A DNA stretch of 64,000 nucleotides from Clavelina lepadiformis. Lineage: Eukaryota; Chordata; Ascidiacea; Aplousobranchia; Clavelinidae. Position numbers and translations under genes: made by a program. The stretch lies in assembly GCF_947623445.1 (NCBI RefSeq), contig NC_135246.1, positions 19,464,288-19,528,287 on the forward strand, read 5' to 3'. The notes beneath the pieces are model-generated. The model saw only the letters and a program-made list of their open reading frames with translations, was not told where the DNA came from and searched no databases. Shown here piece after piece: positions 22,365 through 34,965 of this stretch. Every line of letters begins with the position of its first letter. The stretch's first letter is position 1.

Positions 22365-24401
22365 CTACAACTTTGCCTTTTCCATACATGGATCTAGATT
22401 GGCTTTCAAGAATTCAATCTGACAATGCCAAGCACTTTCCTGAGCCCGACAATGAGCTACTTTTTCACCACCTTGGACCATTTTTATATTGAAATTTCCC
22501 TGATCCAAGGTGATTGTTATGGGTGAATATGGGGCCATGATAACATGCCCTGCGCCTGGTAACCTTAGAATCTCATAATTGGGGTGATTGACTTCTTTTA
22601 GAAGTGTTTCAGCTCGATTTACGTTTAATTCTGAAGGCGAAGCTTTGTCATCCAAACTTGTAACGAATAAATAACCTACTTTTGGCTTTAAATGGAATTT
22701 AATTAAGCTTGAAGCAATACTCTCATGCAAAGGATCATTACAAAGGTTATGAGCATATCTAGCTGATGCGAAACCCTCTTTAGAAAACTTGGATTTTTTA
22801 AAATTTGGCGGAATAGATGGCAGAGTGACCTCCTTAAAAATCAAAGGACAATACGTCGCATGGGTCTGGCCATTTATCCAGATAACACATTTAACTTGGT
22901 CCAGATGTTGCGCCATGGAAAGGCCAAACGCTGTGGTAAAAGAAAATGACACTACGCCAACACCGCATGCAGAATCCACATAAGGATTGCTCGTGAAAAC
23001 TTTAAGTGCTCTCTCAAAATAATCTAATCCAAATCCTTTGTCAGAATAATGAGTGAATTTTCCAGGAGTTTTATCAAAAGAAGCGAGGGCCATTGTTGCA
23101 AAGCCGTATCTTGACAACAGAGCGGCTTGGTTTTCTACTAACCCAGGACGACCTCCCCCCAGATGGATCACTCCTACGTTAAAATCTCGTGATAAGAAAA
23201 CTGAAATTTAGTCTAGTAAACAATGGCCAATAAAAAAAAACATGTCGTTAGTTGCAAAAGCAAACCGTGGAGTGAAACAATATGATACGTAGCCACCCAA
23301 GTATAAACGCGACTACTCCAAAAAGCAAACTTTATACCTGGAAACGGTCCTTTACCGGGTGGAATGAACAAACTCGCCCAGATTCCATCGTCTTCAAGAG
23401 TCAGAGACATTTTCCTCACACCATCTGCCAGATAACGACGTTCAACTTGCTTCGATGACACCGCGTGCTTCTGCAGGATTCCTTGCTTCCTCAGGCGACT
23501 GATCTCTTCCAAGGAATGAAGGATCAGGTCATAGACATGTAAGTCAACTATGGTTGGTTTAGACGCATTCCTTTCAGCCATCCTTGCGTGTGGGTTCTAC
23601 AAAAAGATTTTTATAGACTCGAGATTGGTAGAAAAATTGATTAATCAACAAAATGTAGCATTGACCACAACAATATTCACTGTATTGTCTGGTGAACGGT
23701 CCATTGCCCAGAATAGACCCATCGGTTCTACTCCACGATATGATCCACCCAACGAACTATCATCTTTTATGCTTACTACACCTGGTTCAAAACACAGTTT
23801 AAGTTATATGTTAGAAGCATTAAGGCATTTAGGGGTGATCTTGTGTTGTGACAGCAAATAAATACATTTGTGACTGGGTTCGAGAATCTGGATATCAACA
23901 ATAGGGGTGTTCTCTTCTTAGTCAACACAATGGATGATATTAGCGAATCAAATCGTCGCAGTATCATTGGCGCCACTGCTTTGCATGCAATAGAGTCAAT
24001 GTCCATTAGCAGGAATAATGTGAAATACGTAATCAACTCACCATGCTTATTGCTCTTATAATGAGCAAAGCATTCAAAGGCTGACTCCTTGCTGACATTT
24101 GTATATGAATGAATGGTGTATGTTCTGTTGGGTAGAAGACCTGTATAGAAACATTGCATTGTAGTGAGGAGAAGCAGTAACACTAACAGTAACAATAGCA
24201 CACTTGGTACTGTATCACGCAGGTATAAAGCTTAAAACTTCCTTGTGTGGGGAAAAATAAAACTGCCAACTACGCAAAATGAGAAAAAATATTTCATTAA
24301 ATTTATTGCAGATGGACCTCACCTTCAACAGATATGTTGACTTTTTCATCAAACATGGACCGCTGTGGACTGACGTGGATCTGTGCTTTGGTTTCTTTCA
24401 T
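22365..24401 (-). CDS. Acyl-CoA thioesterase / BAAT family, copy 2
   Basis: Five exons: 24401-24323, 24140-24042, 23781-23681, 23596-23338, 23173-22365, giving 448 residues. Exons 2-4 have exactly the same lengths (99, 101, 259 nt) and phases as the copy at 11301-13518, so the two are duplicates. Domain order is the same: beta-sandwich with [17 protein letters not shown] and [12 protein letters not shown], then alpha/beta-hydrolase from [16 protein letters not shown]. Triad candidates: Ser in GVVSFSFT (aligned to the Cys of BAAT), Asp in [10 protein letters not shown], His in [10 protein letters not shown]. The C-terminus AKL is a good PTS1, so a peroxisomal acyl-CoA thioesterase is likely. 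It is convergent with the truncated neprilysin copy. Confidence 0.95.
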
Positions 24402-26773
24402 TTCTTAGTTTAGTTGAAAGTTTACTTACTAGTTACATTCTAAACTTTCGATTAAAAAAAGGAAAAATATTTTATCAACAATTGCAAATAGGCTCCTTTA
24501 TGGACAAGTTTCGGTTGGGAAGAAGAAAAAACTAACACGAAATATGTCATTAAAGCAGTCTTGGACAATAAAAAGTTTCAGAATACCAATTTATCAACAA
24601 ACTTATATAAAAATACAGTAAAATCCGCTTGAAAGCCTTAACTGAATCCATCAATCCTAAACCAACCGACTATTAGGCCTACATTTCTAACTTGCTTGGT
24701 GACGGAACTTTGTACTAGACACTTGACGTGCTAATATTGCACATTCAAATTCTTATATAAAATTTCACTTGTGATCCTCAATATCAAAAAAAGAAATACA
24801 TCTATTGAAAGTACTGCTTCGGATGAACAAACAATCAATTTCATCTTGTCGCTGGTTTCAAAATGATTGCGATTATGAGCAAACTAGAGCTATGACCGAC
24901 CTGGCAACCTCATTATCGCGTATTGACTATCAGCAGGTCTGTTAATGTTTAACAAGAAAGCTGAATTGCTACGCTGTTGTCTTTGGCGCAAAGTACATGC
25001 TTCAAACCGGCGTTTTTGGCCGTGTTTACAAAGCCATTGTCCAGTAGAGCAGCGTAAGTTTTGGGTTCTCGGGGCAGCTTGAAGGCCCTTCCCGCCCGCC
25101 CATGCCGCGCCATTGGAACTACTCATAATTCCGTCGCTTTTTAAATCCAATATTGATTGGGCCGGAGATGGATGAGATAAGCGGATTCTATTGCACTCAT
25201 AAATAACCATTGTCTGAAAACACCAACTAGCACAAACCATACACAGTAAATTGGTTAAAAATTACAACAAAAGCATCCATATGACGTCACGATAGATGAA
25301 TGCCAACACTTGGCGCAGAGGAAAGAAAAAGGTTAACACCAAAAACTGCAGCTTAAGTGTTTTCTAAGTCCACGTGTTTATGAGTATTATATTACCCACT
25401 TCTTGCACCTAAAGGCCTTGAAGCGTGAATGCAAGTTTTTCCGGACCCTGGTCGCGTCGCAATTAGTAATTCTGTAGATAAACAAGTTCTCAGTTGTGAC
25501 AAATGAAACAATTCGTTACAGTTGTTTGAGTCAATACCTGCGAAACTACTGTAAATAAAATAGGTTTTTGGGATCGCCCATAAAGACAGTAGAAACTTTG
25601 TGCATGGAACATAAAATGGAAAAAAATTAGTAGCAGCGTTAAAGTTATGACTTGATTAATAAATGATCAAAAAATCTTTTTGTTTTGTTCCTAGTGCTTT
25701 AAAGAATAATAAATGAATGAATTTGAATCAAAGAATGAAGTTCTTTGTATCAAGGCGACGATTTTAATTGATTTTTGCAGAAAATGGAAACGTGAATTAT
25801 TTCAAAAAAACTGGGAAACTGAAATTATAACCAAACCAATGTGTTCTCTTTTACCTGATTCATGTACATCCTTGCTGTTTGTGATGTCACATTGCAACTT
25901 CATGACGTTTCATTGGTTCGTGCGTTTGCTGCTTTCTACGTTTCGACGTGTCTGTTATACAACTATAATATAATGTTCCACTTTTATTTGATACCAAACA
26001 TTTTTGTCAACGACCTCACCATTCGAGCAAACTTGTTTGGCTTATATGACTGTGTTGTTTTTGACAGGTTGTATACACTACGCAAATAAACACTGAAAGA
26101 TTTCGTTTCGTTGGTATATTGTTGTGATCTTTCCCATAGCTCAGGTACAACTGATTAAGATAATGAGCGTAACGTGAATATACTTTGACAGAAATGCTAA
26201 AGAAATGTAAACAACAAAATAGAAAAAGTAAAAAACTTTTGAAAATTCATTGAATTCATTTTTTATTGAAAATTAACAATTGTGCTAATCAACGATTTTC
26301 GTGACGCAATAAATCGCGACGGAAGTATAACCAATTCGCTTTAGAAAGTACGCCGCAAATATCGCTTGCAGAGTTGTAAATGATTTCGATACAATTTCCA
26401 AATAAGCGGTCGCTCTCAGTATTGCAATTCGTCATTTCGATAAACGCTGATGCTCAAAGAGTGTTGTTTAGTGTTAGATTGTAAATTTCACCTGAAATAA
26501 AAATATTTTCTCAAAATGTAATAAAGCCTAATAAAGTAATAATAACGTAGTAAAGTCACGTAATAAATCTTAACATTGCGCCCTTTGAGCTATTTCGACA
26601 TGAATCATAATCTTAAACTTGGTTGTGTTACTTTTGAAACATTTTTTCTCTATCCTATGGTCCAATACTGCTGGACCAAAGCAACATGTTGAACAACAAC
26701 AACAACAACAAGCATGAAAACTTGCTCCATTCCAAGTGAAATATATGAGATGTGGGCCAAATTACTTTTCCAC
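24402..26773. other. Intergenic between thioesterase 2 and SLC13
   Basis: No gene recognised. It includes an anomalously GC-rich patch at about 25010-25180 (around CCCTTCCCGCCCGCCCATG), a segment at about 25735-25800 that resembles 32930-32990 (shared AAAATGGAAACGTGAATTAT), and a short CAA microsatellite at 26695-26712. A minus-strand AATAAA at 26262-26267 is a possible distal polyadenylation signal for SLC13. Confidence 0.5.
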
Positions 26774-29700
26774 TTATGTTGGCTGCAGAAACCTCACGTC
26801 AACTCTGTTAACTCCTGTTGAGTTTGACTTAACCTTGAACTTGGTTGTATTACCTGCTTGCGATGCGTTCAACGTCTCTGCCCAGAGAGGGTATTGGTCA
26901 AAGTTAAAGATGAATCCGCCGTATGTGTGCGTGCCGAGCATGATCACAAACACTCCCACTAAGTTCAACAACCAGCCGGTTTTTATCTGGGAAAGCATGA
27001 TCTATATATTATGTATCCATTTTATATACATCTTGCTGTTACAAGATATTACATAGATACTCTATGTTACTACGTGGTATATTTTATCTGAAAAGGATAA
27101 TCGTATGACGATTTTTCACGCAGAAAACAAAGGCGACAACTTTTCTTTACCATATCCTTGATGGTGAAGTGGCCATAACTGTAAGCTAGTGTTGTCGGGA
27201 CCGTTGCCACGGGCAACATGAAAGCCAGCGAACAGGCCTGAGCAGGCGGCATGCTAAAATAGAACGGATGGATGTGCGTGGTTTTGGCCTGCAAGGAAAC
27301 AAAAACATCCCTGTCACCTTTCCAAAAAATATAATTCACATCAAAGCAGACAAAGCACTTAAACTTGGGCACTGTTGGCTCGTCGGCCACAAAACTAAAG
27401 TCTCAAAAACTAAAACTTGTAGCATTGTTCCTGCCACCTTAAAACTTTGCTAAAATTGGATTTAAGCGTCACCCACCACTCCCTTCATCACTGGAAAAAT
27501 CAAAGTCAAGGCAGCAATCCCGCTCATGCACTCAGTGACGTAAGTTGTAAATAACGCGGCTACAAGGCAAGTGAGCCAAGGAGGTATCCAGGCCAAGAAA
27601 GAGAGAGCTTCCTCCAAAATATCCGGCAAATTGGACGACTAAATCAGATATTATAGTTAATTGGTTGTCAGCGGCGATAGTTATGAAGTATAAAAAGATG
27701 ATTTCTTTGTCAAAATGTGTAGAATCCGCCTTGCGAATGGTGGGTTCGATCTGAACAAACCTCGAAAGCTTTGGCGATCGTCAGACAACCACCAACCACG
27801 AAGAGAATTCCCCACGGAAATTTTGCTTCGAAAACTTTCCAGGTCAACAACGGAACAGATCGACGTTTCGCTTTGTCTGAAAGACACGAAACCATCATCT
27901 GTATTTTTATGCGCTGATGGATTAAAAACTAAACAATGTCGATTTCTCACCGGGGCGGTCAAACACGACTGGCTTTTGGTTCGGAATGAGAAAAAGAAGA
28001 AAAGACGTTGCCATGACAACCGTGCCGTCGGCGACGTAACCATCCATGACACCATCCCCCCAACCAGTGCAGAATCCGGGACTTCTCGTGAACCAGAAAA
28101 CAACAGTTGTGAGGAAAAGTATCAAGATCCAAAGTTGATCCCAACTGAAAGAAAAATAAGACTATATGACTACAGGGACAAGGCAAAAGATTATGATGAA
28201 TTCCTGCATTGAAATGTTAAAAAGTAAGATTTCTTTGAAATTGGCGAACTGAAAACTGCATGGTCTGTGATTCCAAATCAGTTTAAGGCTACTTCAAGTA
28301 TTTCAAATTCACATAAATTTGTACCCACGTTATCGGGCCCAACTCGTCGTATTTTTTCATCATCATTTTTCGAGCTGAGAAGTTTTCGTCCATTTCTTCT
28401 TTAGAACTCGAAATAAAAAATGCCTTTGAAAATATTTTTATTTACCTATAAGTTGATCTTATTTTGGTGTTTTATTCTCACCTAAATCCGAGGTGGTACC
28501 AAAGGATCCAGGCGTACATCAAGATGAGAGTGACGGCGGCGCAGGGAGTGCAATAAAGAAACCACTGGCCGTAAGATATCTCTGGGGAATCCGGGTAAAG
28601 GCTGATGAGAAAAATATCGAAATAATTCATTTTCAAATTATTACGTAATTGTCCATATTACAAGTTGTGTTAAGAAACGTGTTCTGTCTAACTTACTCCT
28701 TCAACATGGCGACAACAGCCACGTTCCCCGCACTTCCGGGAATTGTCCCGATCCCTCCGACTGCGCTGGAGTAAGAAACACTCAGTGTAAGCGCCACTCT
28801 GAACCTCTTCATTCGATTAGCCTGGACGACAAACATTTAGAGACATGGAAAGTTGATGAAATGTTCATAGAGCGATGGGATATCCACCTACGTGATTTTG
28901 CGCATGCTCTGATTGGTTATTTCCATCTTCCATAAGTGGTGACGCATCTTCTTTGTCCGTCAAATTAATTTTGAGCAACTTGCTTTCGTTCAGCTTATTA
29001 ACGGAAATGTAACATGTTTAAGAGCGATAAGAAGCAATAAACACTAAGTTCCGAAGATGACGTTTAGCTTATTAATAAGAGCACAACATGTTCAAGTAAT
29101 AAGGAAATATAAAGCACAGTTCTAATGAATAACCTCTAAATTTAATCTTTCTTCAGATGCGGTTGGTTTTTCCATTTCGTTCAAGACCTCTTCGGCTATC
29201 GGCATCAGCATGGCAACCACCGCCAAATTCGCCAAAAACATCGAAAGTATAAATGCCGTCACCATGAAACCGAGCAATAATCTGAAAGAAATGCGCGAAC
29301 CTTTCTAAATAAGAACTGAAGTTTTATTTTTAATGTAACTCATTGTTTTGAAAGTTTCTTGTTCGTGTTGGTTTGAAAATCGTCGAAGGAGTTTTACCGC
29401 TTCGGCCTCGTTCCAATCAGCAGCAACATTTTAAGCGCGATCCGAAAGTGAAGATTCGAACTTTGAACCGCGATCGCGAATATGATACTTCCGGTGAAGA
29501 GCCAGAGGCCTGGGAAAAAGAAGGCGGAAGTTGCCTCTTTATTGGTCAGGATACCGGCAGCCGGGAATAGGAAGACAGGAATGATTCCAGTCACGCTGAG
29601 AGGCAGACAAGCAGAAGCCCAGTAAACGCTCACCAACAGACTGATGTAGACGATCAACGATTCCTGCAGTGACGTAGAAGATCACAACTTACAGTTAACT

Positions 29701-30049
29701 GACGTGGTAAGTCATGCTTCAGTGCACAGCCTATGGTTAGAACCTTTCACTTCATTAAACAGCGCTCTAATTACGTTCAGTTAACAATTAACTAACCACA
29801 CAGCACGTATTTCTAGTAACTTATCCAGCCAAGAGAGCGGCCCTAAGCACTCGAAACTGTCCGAGTTAGTTAAATGACTTAGAAAGTCCGGTTATGTCCG
29901 CCTTTATAAAACCTTTAAGTTAAATCGCTCAAGCATCGACTCGCCTTCCCAGGGATGTAGACAGGAAGAGGAAGAAGCAGGAGCGGAGTGATCACGATCA
30001 CCAGGGTGGAGATGCTCGGGATGCAGAAGATCTTCCTTTCTTCATCCAT
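26774..30049 (-). CDS. SLC13-family sodium-coupled di/tricarboxylate or sulfate transporter
   Basis: Eleven coding exons: 30049-29945, 29663-29398, 29281-29134, 28993-28892, 28821-28697, 28601-28482, 28144-27951, 27876-27761, 27638-27477, 27288-27151, 27001-26774; 1704 nt, 567 residues, phases consistent. Family hallmarks: PLSVTGIIPVFLFP, NLHFRIALKMLLLIGTRP, SAVGGIGTIPGSAGN, FWFTRSPGF, KFPWGILFVVGG and SLAFMLPVATVP. The N-terminal MDEERKIFCIPSIS leads into the first membrane helix. The protein should be a multi-pass plasma-membrane symporter of the DASS superfamily. Both SNT-type substrate/sodium motifs are altered (FLANLA and ECMSGIA instead of SNTA and SNxA), so the substrate cannot be inferred. 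The first intron appears to use a GC donor (AAG then GCGAGT). Length is normal for the family. Confidence 0.93.
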
Positions 30050-31149
30050 TTTCCTCCTCGATAAGCAACTTTGACAAACTTTGAGCTTACAGTCCTTCGA
30101 CCGCTTTGGAGTTATGTGAAGGATTTAGTAACTTTATGTCTTTGCAGAGTGATAGAATTTATCGCAGACAAATATTTGTGTATGGCTTCTGAAACGAGGT
30201 TATGGTTGTTAGAAACGTTATTCAACAAACCTCTGGCTTTTGTCCGGCGTTTATGACGATACTTTATGATTATGACCGAAGCTGCCATCGTTTCATTGAA
30301 GATCTCAAGGCGTTATAAAGTAAACGTTGCCAGCTTTTGGTTTTATGTTCAGCCAGCATTGCAACGCATTGCTCTTTGTAACGAATCCAATTTTCCATAA
30401 ACAAGTATTCGGACGGTCTTATGAAAGAAGTTATTAACTTATGTAAGGTTTGTCAACAGCGATAACTCTTTATTGCGTGTTAACGACATCGACTCAAAAC
30501 GTTTTGCCCAAATAATTGTAGGCTAATATCTAAGCTGACTGCAGGTATTTATTCCTTTTACGTTGGCTCTACACAGAGATTGCTCGTAAATTCGGTTTAA
30601 CGTTTAAAAAGTGCAAAGCAATCGTGAGAAATTTCTGTGCTTAGGGTGATATGTTTAGTCGGCGTAAAAAATAGGGGACCCTCCCGAAAGAAACATATCA
30701 AACTGCGTATAAAAACTGGCCTAATTTGGGCTAGGCTAGTAGGCTGCCTAGCTTTTAAGCTTGTGATAAATATATCACTTAATATAATATAAAATTGTGT
30801 ACTACATAGAATTCTCATCTATGGAATCAATGAAGCATAACACTGCGTGACGTAATCGACTGCTTCCCCTGTGCGTGCATTTTGATTCATTCAGTCTTTT
30901 TGGTTTCTACGTTCAACGCCGCAACATGTCTTTGTGCTGTTGCTGTCACAATGTTCTATCTTGATTTATTCGTTCAATGAAGCTTCAATATAACCAGATT
31001 ATACAGTTGTCGAGGTGTACAATTGATTCTAAGATTAAGAGAAGCGAAACAACGACCTGAGACTCATTTCACTTCGAGGACATTAAGCAATTCTACAGAC
31101 AAACATTGTAATTGAAGTGATCGTCCTTACAGGCTAAGGAACGATAAAC
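30050..31149. other. SLC13 upstream region
   Basis: Putative promoter side of the SLC13 gene; no other gene supported. A poly-purine GGAGGAAA precedes the SLC13 start codon on the minus strand. Several short open frames lack family resemblance and splice context. Confidence 0.5.
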
Positions 31150-32187
31150 AATCATTCCATTACAAGCTCTTGAAAAACCGCATCAACGTAATTCTAGGAG
31201 TGCGTGGTAAAAGCCTATATATAGCCTATAGGCCTACTTGTCTAAATTAACTTCCTTAAAATATAGGCTATAAAGGAATCAGGCGCTAGAAGAAAAGCTA
31301 TTATTTGCTTCAACTTCAGCCTAATCGAGCCATCAAGAGATTGGAAAACGCTAAAAATCGAACAATTTATATCAATCGAATTACGTCAGCATGGCCAAGT
31401 TGGCGTCATAAGACAAACGCCAACACGCTTTGTTAACACGAAGCGTTACGTGTTTGTTGTTTAGCAAACTGCAGTCAACAGACATATTTCCAACAGGTCA
31501 CAAGTAGTAGGAAGATGTTTTCTATCGTCACAAGTCTGGAGTAATTTGCTCGCAGTAAAGAAGAAAACATTTAGTTCATAACAACAAATAAAAAGTGAGT
31601 TGCCAGGCCTATAATGAGCCTGGTAGGAAAATATTTCCCTTATATTCAGGAGTAGGTTATGCGTGTTACCTTTTAATGTTGTCAGCCAGGACGTACGTAC
31701 GGTTTGCAGCGAACAGTGCCGGCCCAAGCAAGCGTGGGGTCTAATGCAAAAACTGAATGGTAGGCTACCTGATGACGTTTCTCTTGCCGATATCAATTTA
31801 CTAAATGTAATGATGAAAATAACAAGAGCTTAAACCAAATATCTTTGCGAGTCAGGTCTGATAAAAGTTTTACTTCGTGGTAATTCTTCGACAAAAGTTT
31901 CTTTTTCGAGAAAAATATGAGAAATAACATTGAGATTTGCTGCTGAGCACCACCGGGCGGAAAACAGTCGCATCACTTGCATTAGCCTAAGCCTGTCCCT
32001 GCTGCTGAACGTCGATATCGCCTGGTTTCGGCGTTTCAAAAATAATGAAAATTTATTCAAGTAAACACATCAAGAAACATAAAGAACAAGTCATGCGCAG
32101 GAGGAGCAAAATACAGGGCTTAGCCTACACCGCACGCGATCAAAGCGAAACGTGACGGCCTGAATTTAGAACAGCAGTAATGAGCCT
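31150..32187. repeat. Inverted dispersed repeat R, copy 2
   Basis: Partner of 20488-21530 in opposite orientation, high identity over about 1 kb with scattered small indels. This copy lies in the intergenic region upstream of SLC13, not next to any neprilysin sequence, which shows that R is a dispersed unit and not part of the neprilysin duplication itself. Confidence 0.85.
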
Positions 32188-34965
32188 ACTGTCAAATAAA
32201 AAGCAGCAACACCATTCAGGTTTTAGTTTTGTGACAAATTATAGGCTTCCACATTTATGACGTAAATTTTACTGCAACTTTCTTTTTGTAGCTGAAGTGT
32301 TTTATATAAAATTGGGATGGTAAGCATGATGATTGTGGTCGCTGGTGCAAGTTGCACACCATTTATGACGTCACAAGTATAACGCGTCTGTTCGAATAAC
32401 CGTATGTGCATGACTGATCTTTCCGTGCGCTGTTTACGAACTTACCACTTTGTGTCTATTTTGCAAGTTATTTTTGTGTTTAGTTGTTGGTCGGCTTGGT
32501 GTTAACTGGAAAGAACAAGCCTTTGCTACGGGGTAAAATTTCTCAACCTATTGACATCGAAGCCCACCTTGGTGACGTTGACAAAATTTAACGTAAAATC
32601 TCAAAAACTCTGAGACTTAATGGATTCCATTAATTTCGAATAAATGAGTCTCGACTGGAGTTGGTCATTCACCTCTGGCAAAATCAATTGTTCGCATACT
32701 CGGAAAACTTTGCAATTGTCGACCAAATTCTTCCACTTGTATGGCGAGACTGACGAAATATTCCAGTGTCGGAGATTTTCAAAATCTAAGTGACGGTGAG
32801 GCCACGCCACTAAGACCAAAATTTGTTGCATTGACAATTTATAAAAATGATAATTGCGAAGAATGAGAAATTATACAAGTTGTTGCAGAGGGGATGAAGC
32901 TAAAAGCTGTGACGTACAATAAAGTTCTTCGTGTATCGAGGCGACGCTTTTAATTAGTCTTTGCAAAAAAATGGAAACGTGAATTATATAAAAAGACCGC
33001 GTAATACATAATATCAACAATAGAATAAAGGAATTTTTGAACAATCAAGAGTTGACGGAAGTCCACGGTCAGATGGCGGAAAACCCTCCTTACGATATAG
33101 GTTGCCATAAAAATGTATAATACATATCGACGATTGGTTGCATTGGAGCTGGTGCGAGAATTCACATCGCCATAACGTCACTATATTTTTGGGCGGCGTA
33201 TGACGTTACTGATTACGTCACATGACAAAGGAACCAGAAAGTATAGACAGGAGGGAGGGATATTAAAGCGACAGGTCTATTTTATTATCTGTCGGCGTGA
33301 CCAGATTGTCAATGAAGTGCAAATCCATCAAATCTTTACATAGAATCAGGTTTCTCCAGACAAGTGACGTCACTACATGGAAGCCGGCCATTAGAAACGG
33401 GAATAGAAAACACACACAACACAGTTTACGAAGTACTCTGTGAATTTGGGTCTAGCTACCACAGTTTCAAAACCAAAATATTGTGCGATTTGCTAAATAA
33501 TTACAAGGATCACTGTGAATATGCTCAAATACAAGTTCGTCGCCCTTATACAAATGAAACTGCATTATAAATTAACTTTAAAATGTTACGCGAAAGCCGG
33601 TGACGGTGCTAAACTACCAATTAACAGACGGGGATTAACCGAAACAAATCACTCTACAAGCAATTGGTGCCCTACAAAAACAACATTAAAAAACATGAGA
33701 TATGACACAGAATTTAAAGAATCAACAGTTAGCAAAGAAACTTGGTTGATATCACAATGCGGTCATCAGTGGCGCGTATGGGCCACCGTCGACAGTATCA
33801 CAGCCAAAAAAGACTCGAGCTGTGAAGATTAATTCCTTGCACTTGCTGACCAATTATGATGTCATAGCTGATTACAAGTACATCATTTAAACACCGGATT
33901 CAGACTGAAAAACACAAAAATTTGCATAGAGTTAGCGCATTTGCAGCATATAATGTGACGTGTGGTGCATACAATATGCCTATAATATACAACGCTTTTT
34001 AAGGCGATGTTGGACATCAAAACAATGTCTCAAAACATATACTTTTGAAGCTAGAACAGAAAATTAGCAGTTAGTCTTTGAAGCTTGTGGTCTCTTAAAA
34101 TTCTTATCGTGCGCCAAATTATAACTTTAAAAAATCCAGAATATTCATTTTACATTTATAGACTAATATACTTATGTAATATACATGGGCACAAAAGCAA
34201 CAGAAAGATGACAATACTTGTATTTGGGCCAAACTTTATAAAATCGCTGAGAAACAATTGCTACAAATTAAATACAAGGCGTTGGTAAGATTGGAAACAT
34301 CGGACTTATTTGATGACTGTTCAACACTGACGGAAAATTGAACAATCTGAACCAGTGAATTAAAAGATTTATCGGAAGGATAAAAAAATATAAAATAAAA
34401 AATTACAATCCAATAAAAGATTACATGCATGGCGAATCAATCGTATTGAACATGACGTTGAGATGATTGTACATAATCGGAAAAGCAATATTCTAAGCTA
34501 AAATCAATCTTTCCAATGATGAAATTTATAGATGAATGAGATATTAAGAATTTAAGGAGATGGCATCGGTTTGCAATACCAAAATATTGCAATCACTGCT
34601 TTGAGCACAGAAATAGACACATTTTTTTACAATAAAAATATCTAACTTGTGTCAAACTATACTCTGGTCTTTCATCGTAGCGAAAATTATTTAAAACACA
34701 AATGCCTATGGTATAAAATTACCGAAAAAAAATTCGTGGGTTTTATGATGGGTAACAAAGATAATAATGCAAAACAAAATCTAATATAAAACAATGGAGG
34801 CTAGCGAGAGAAACATGTGACAAAGTTGAAAACATGCATCATCGCAAGAAGAATAAGTTACAACTGCACTATATTCCAAAACGTACTAGTTACTTTTTGT
34901 TGTAAATAAATGTGTCTGTTTCTACATTTATTGCGTCGATAGCAACATTCGGTAAATGGGATATT
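32188..34965. other. Intergenic between repeat R and PPM1
   Basis: No gene could be supported. 32930-32990 resembles 25735-25800. Overlapping open stretches at 33364-33832 have no recognisable domain. A minus-strand AATAAA (plus-strand 34927-34932) about 35 bases after the phosphatase stop codon is its likely polyadenylation signal. Confidence 0.5.

Noticed and set aside
24890-25240. 116-codon frame in a GC-rich patch
   Set aside because: Composition is odd but no domain is recognised and no polyadenylation or splice context supports a gene.
33364-33832. Two overlapping plus-strand frames
   Set aside because: No domain, low complexity, and no splice signals joining them.
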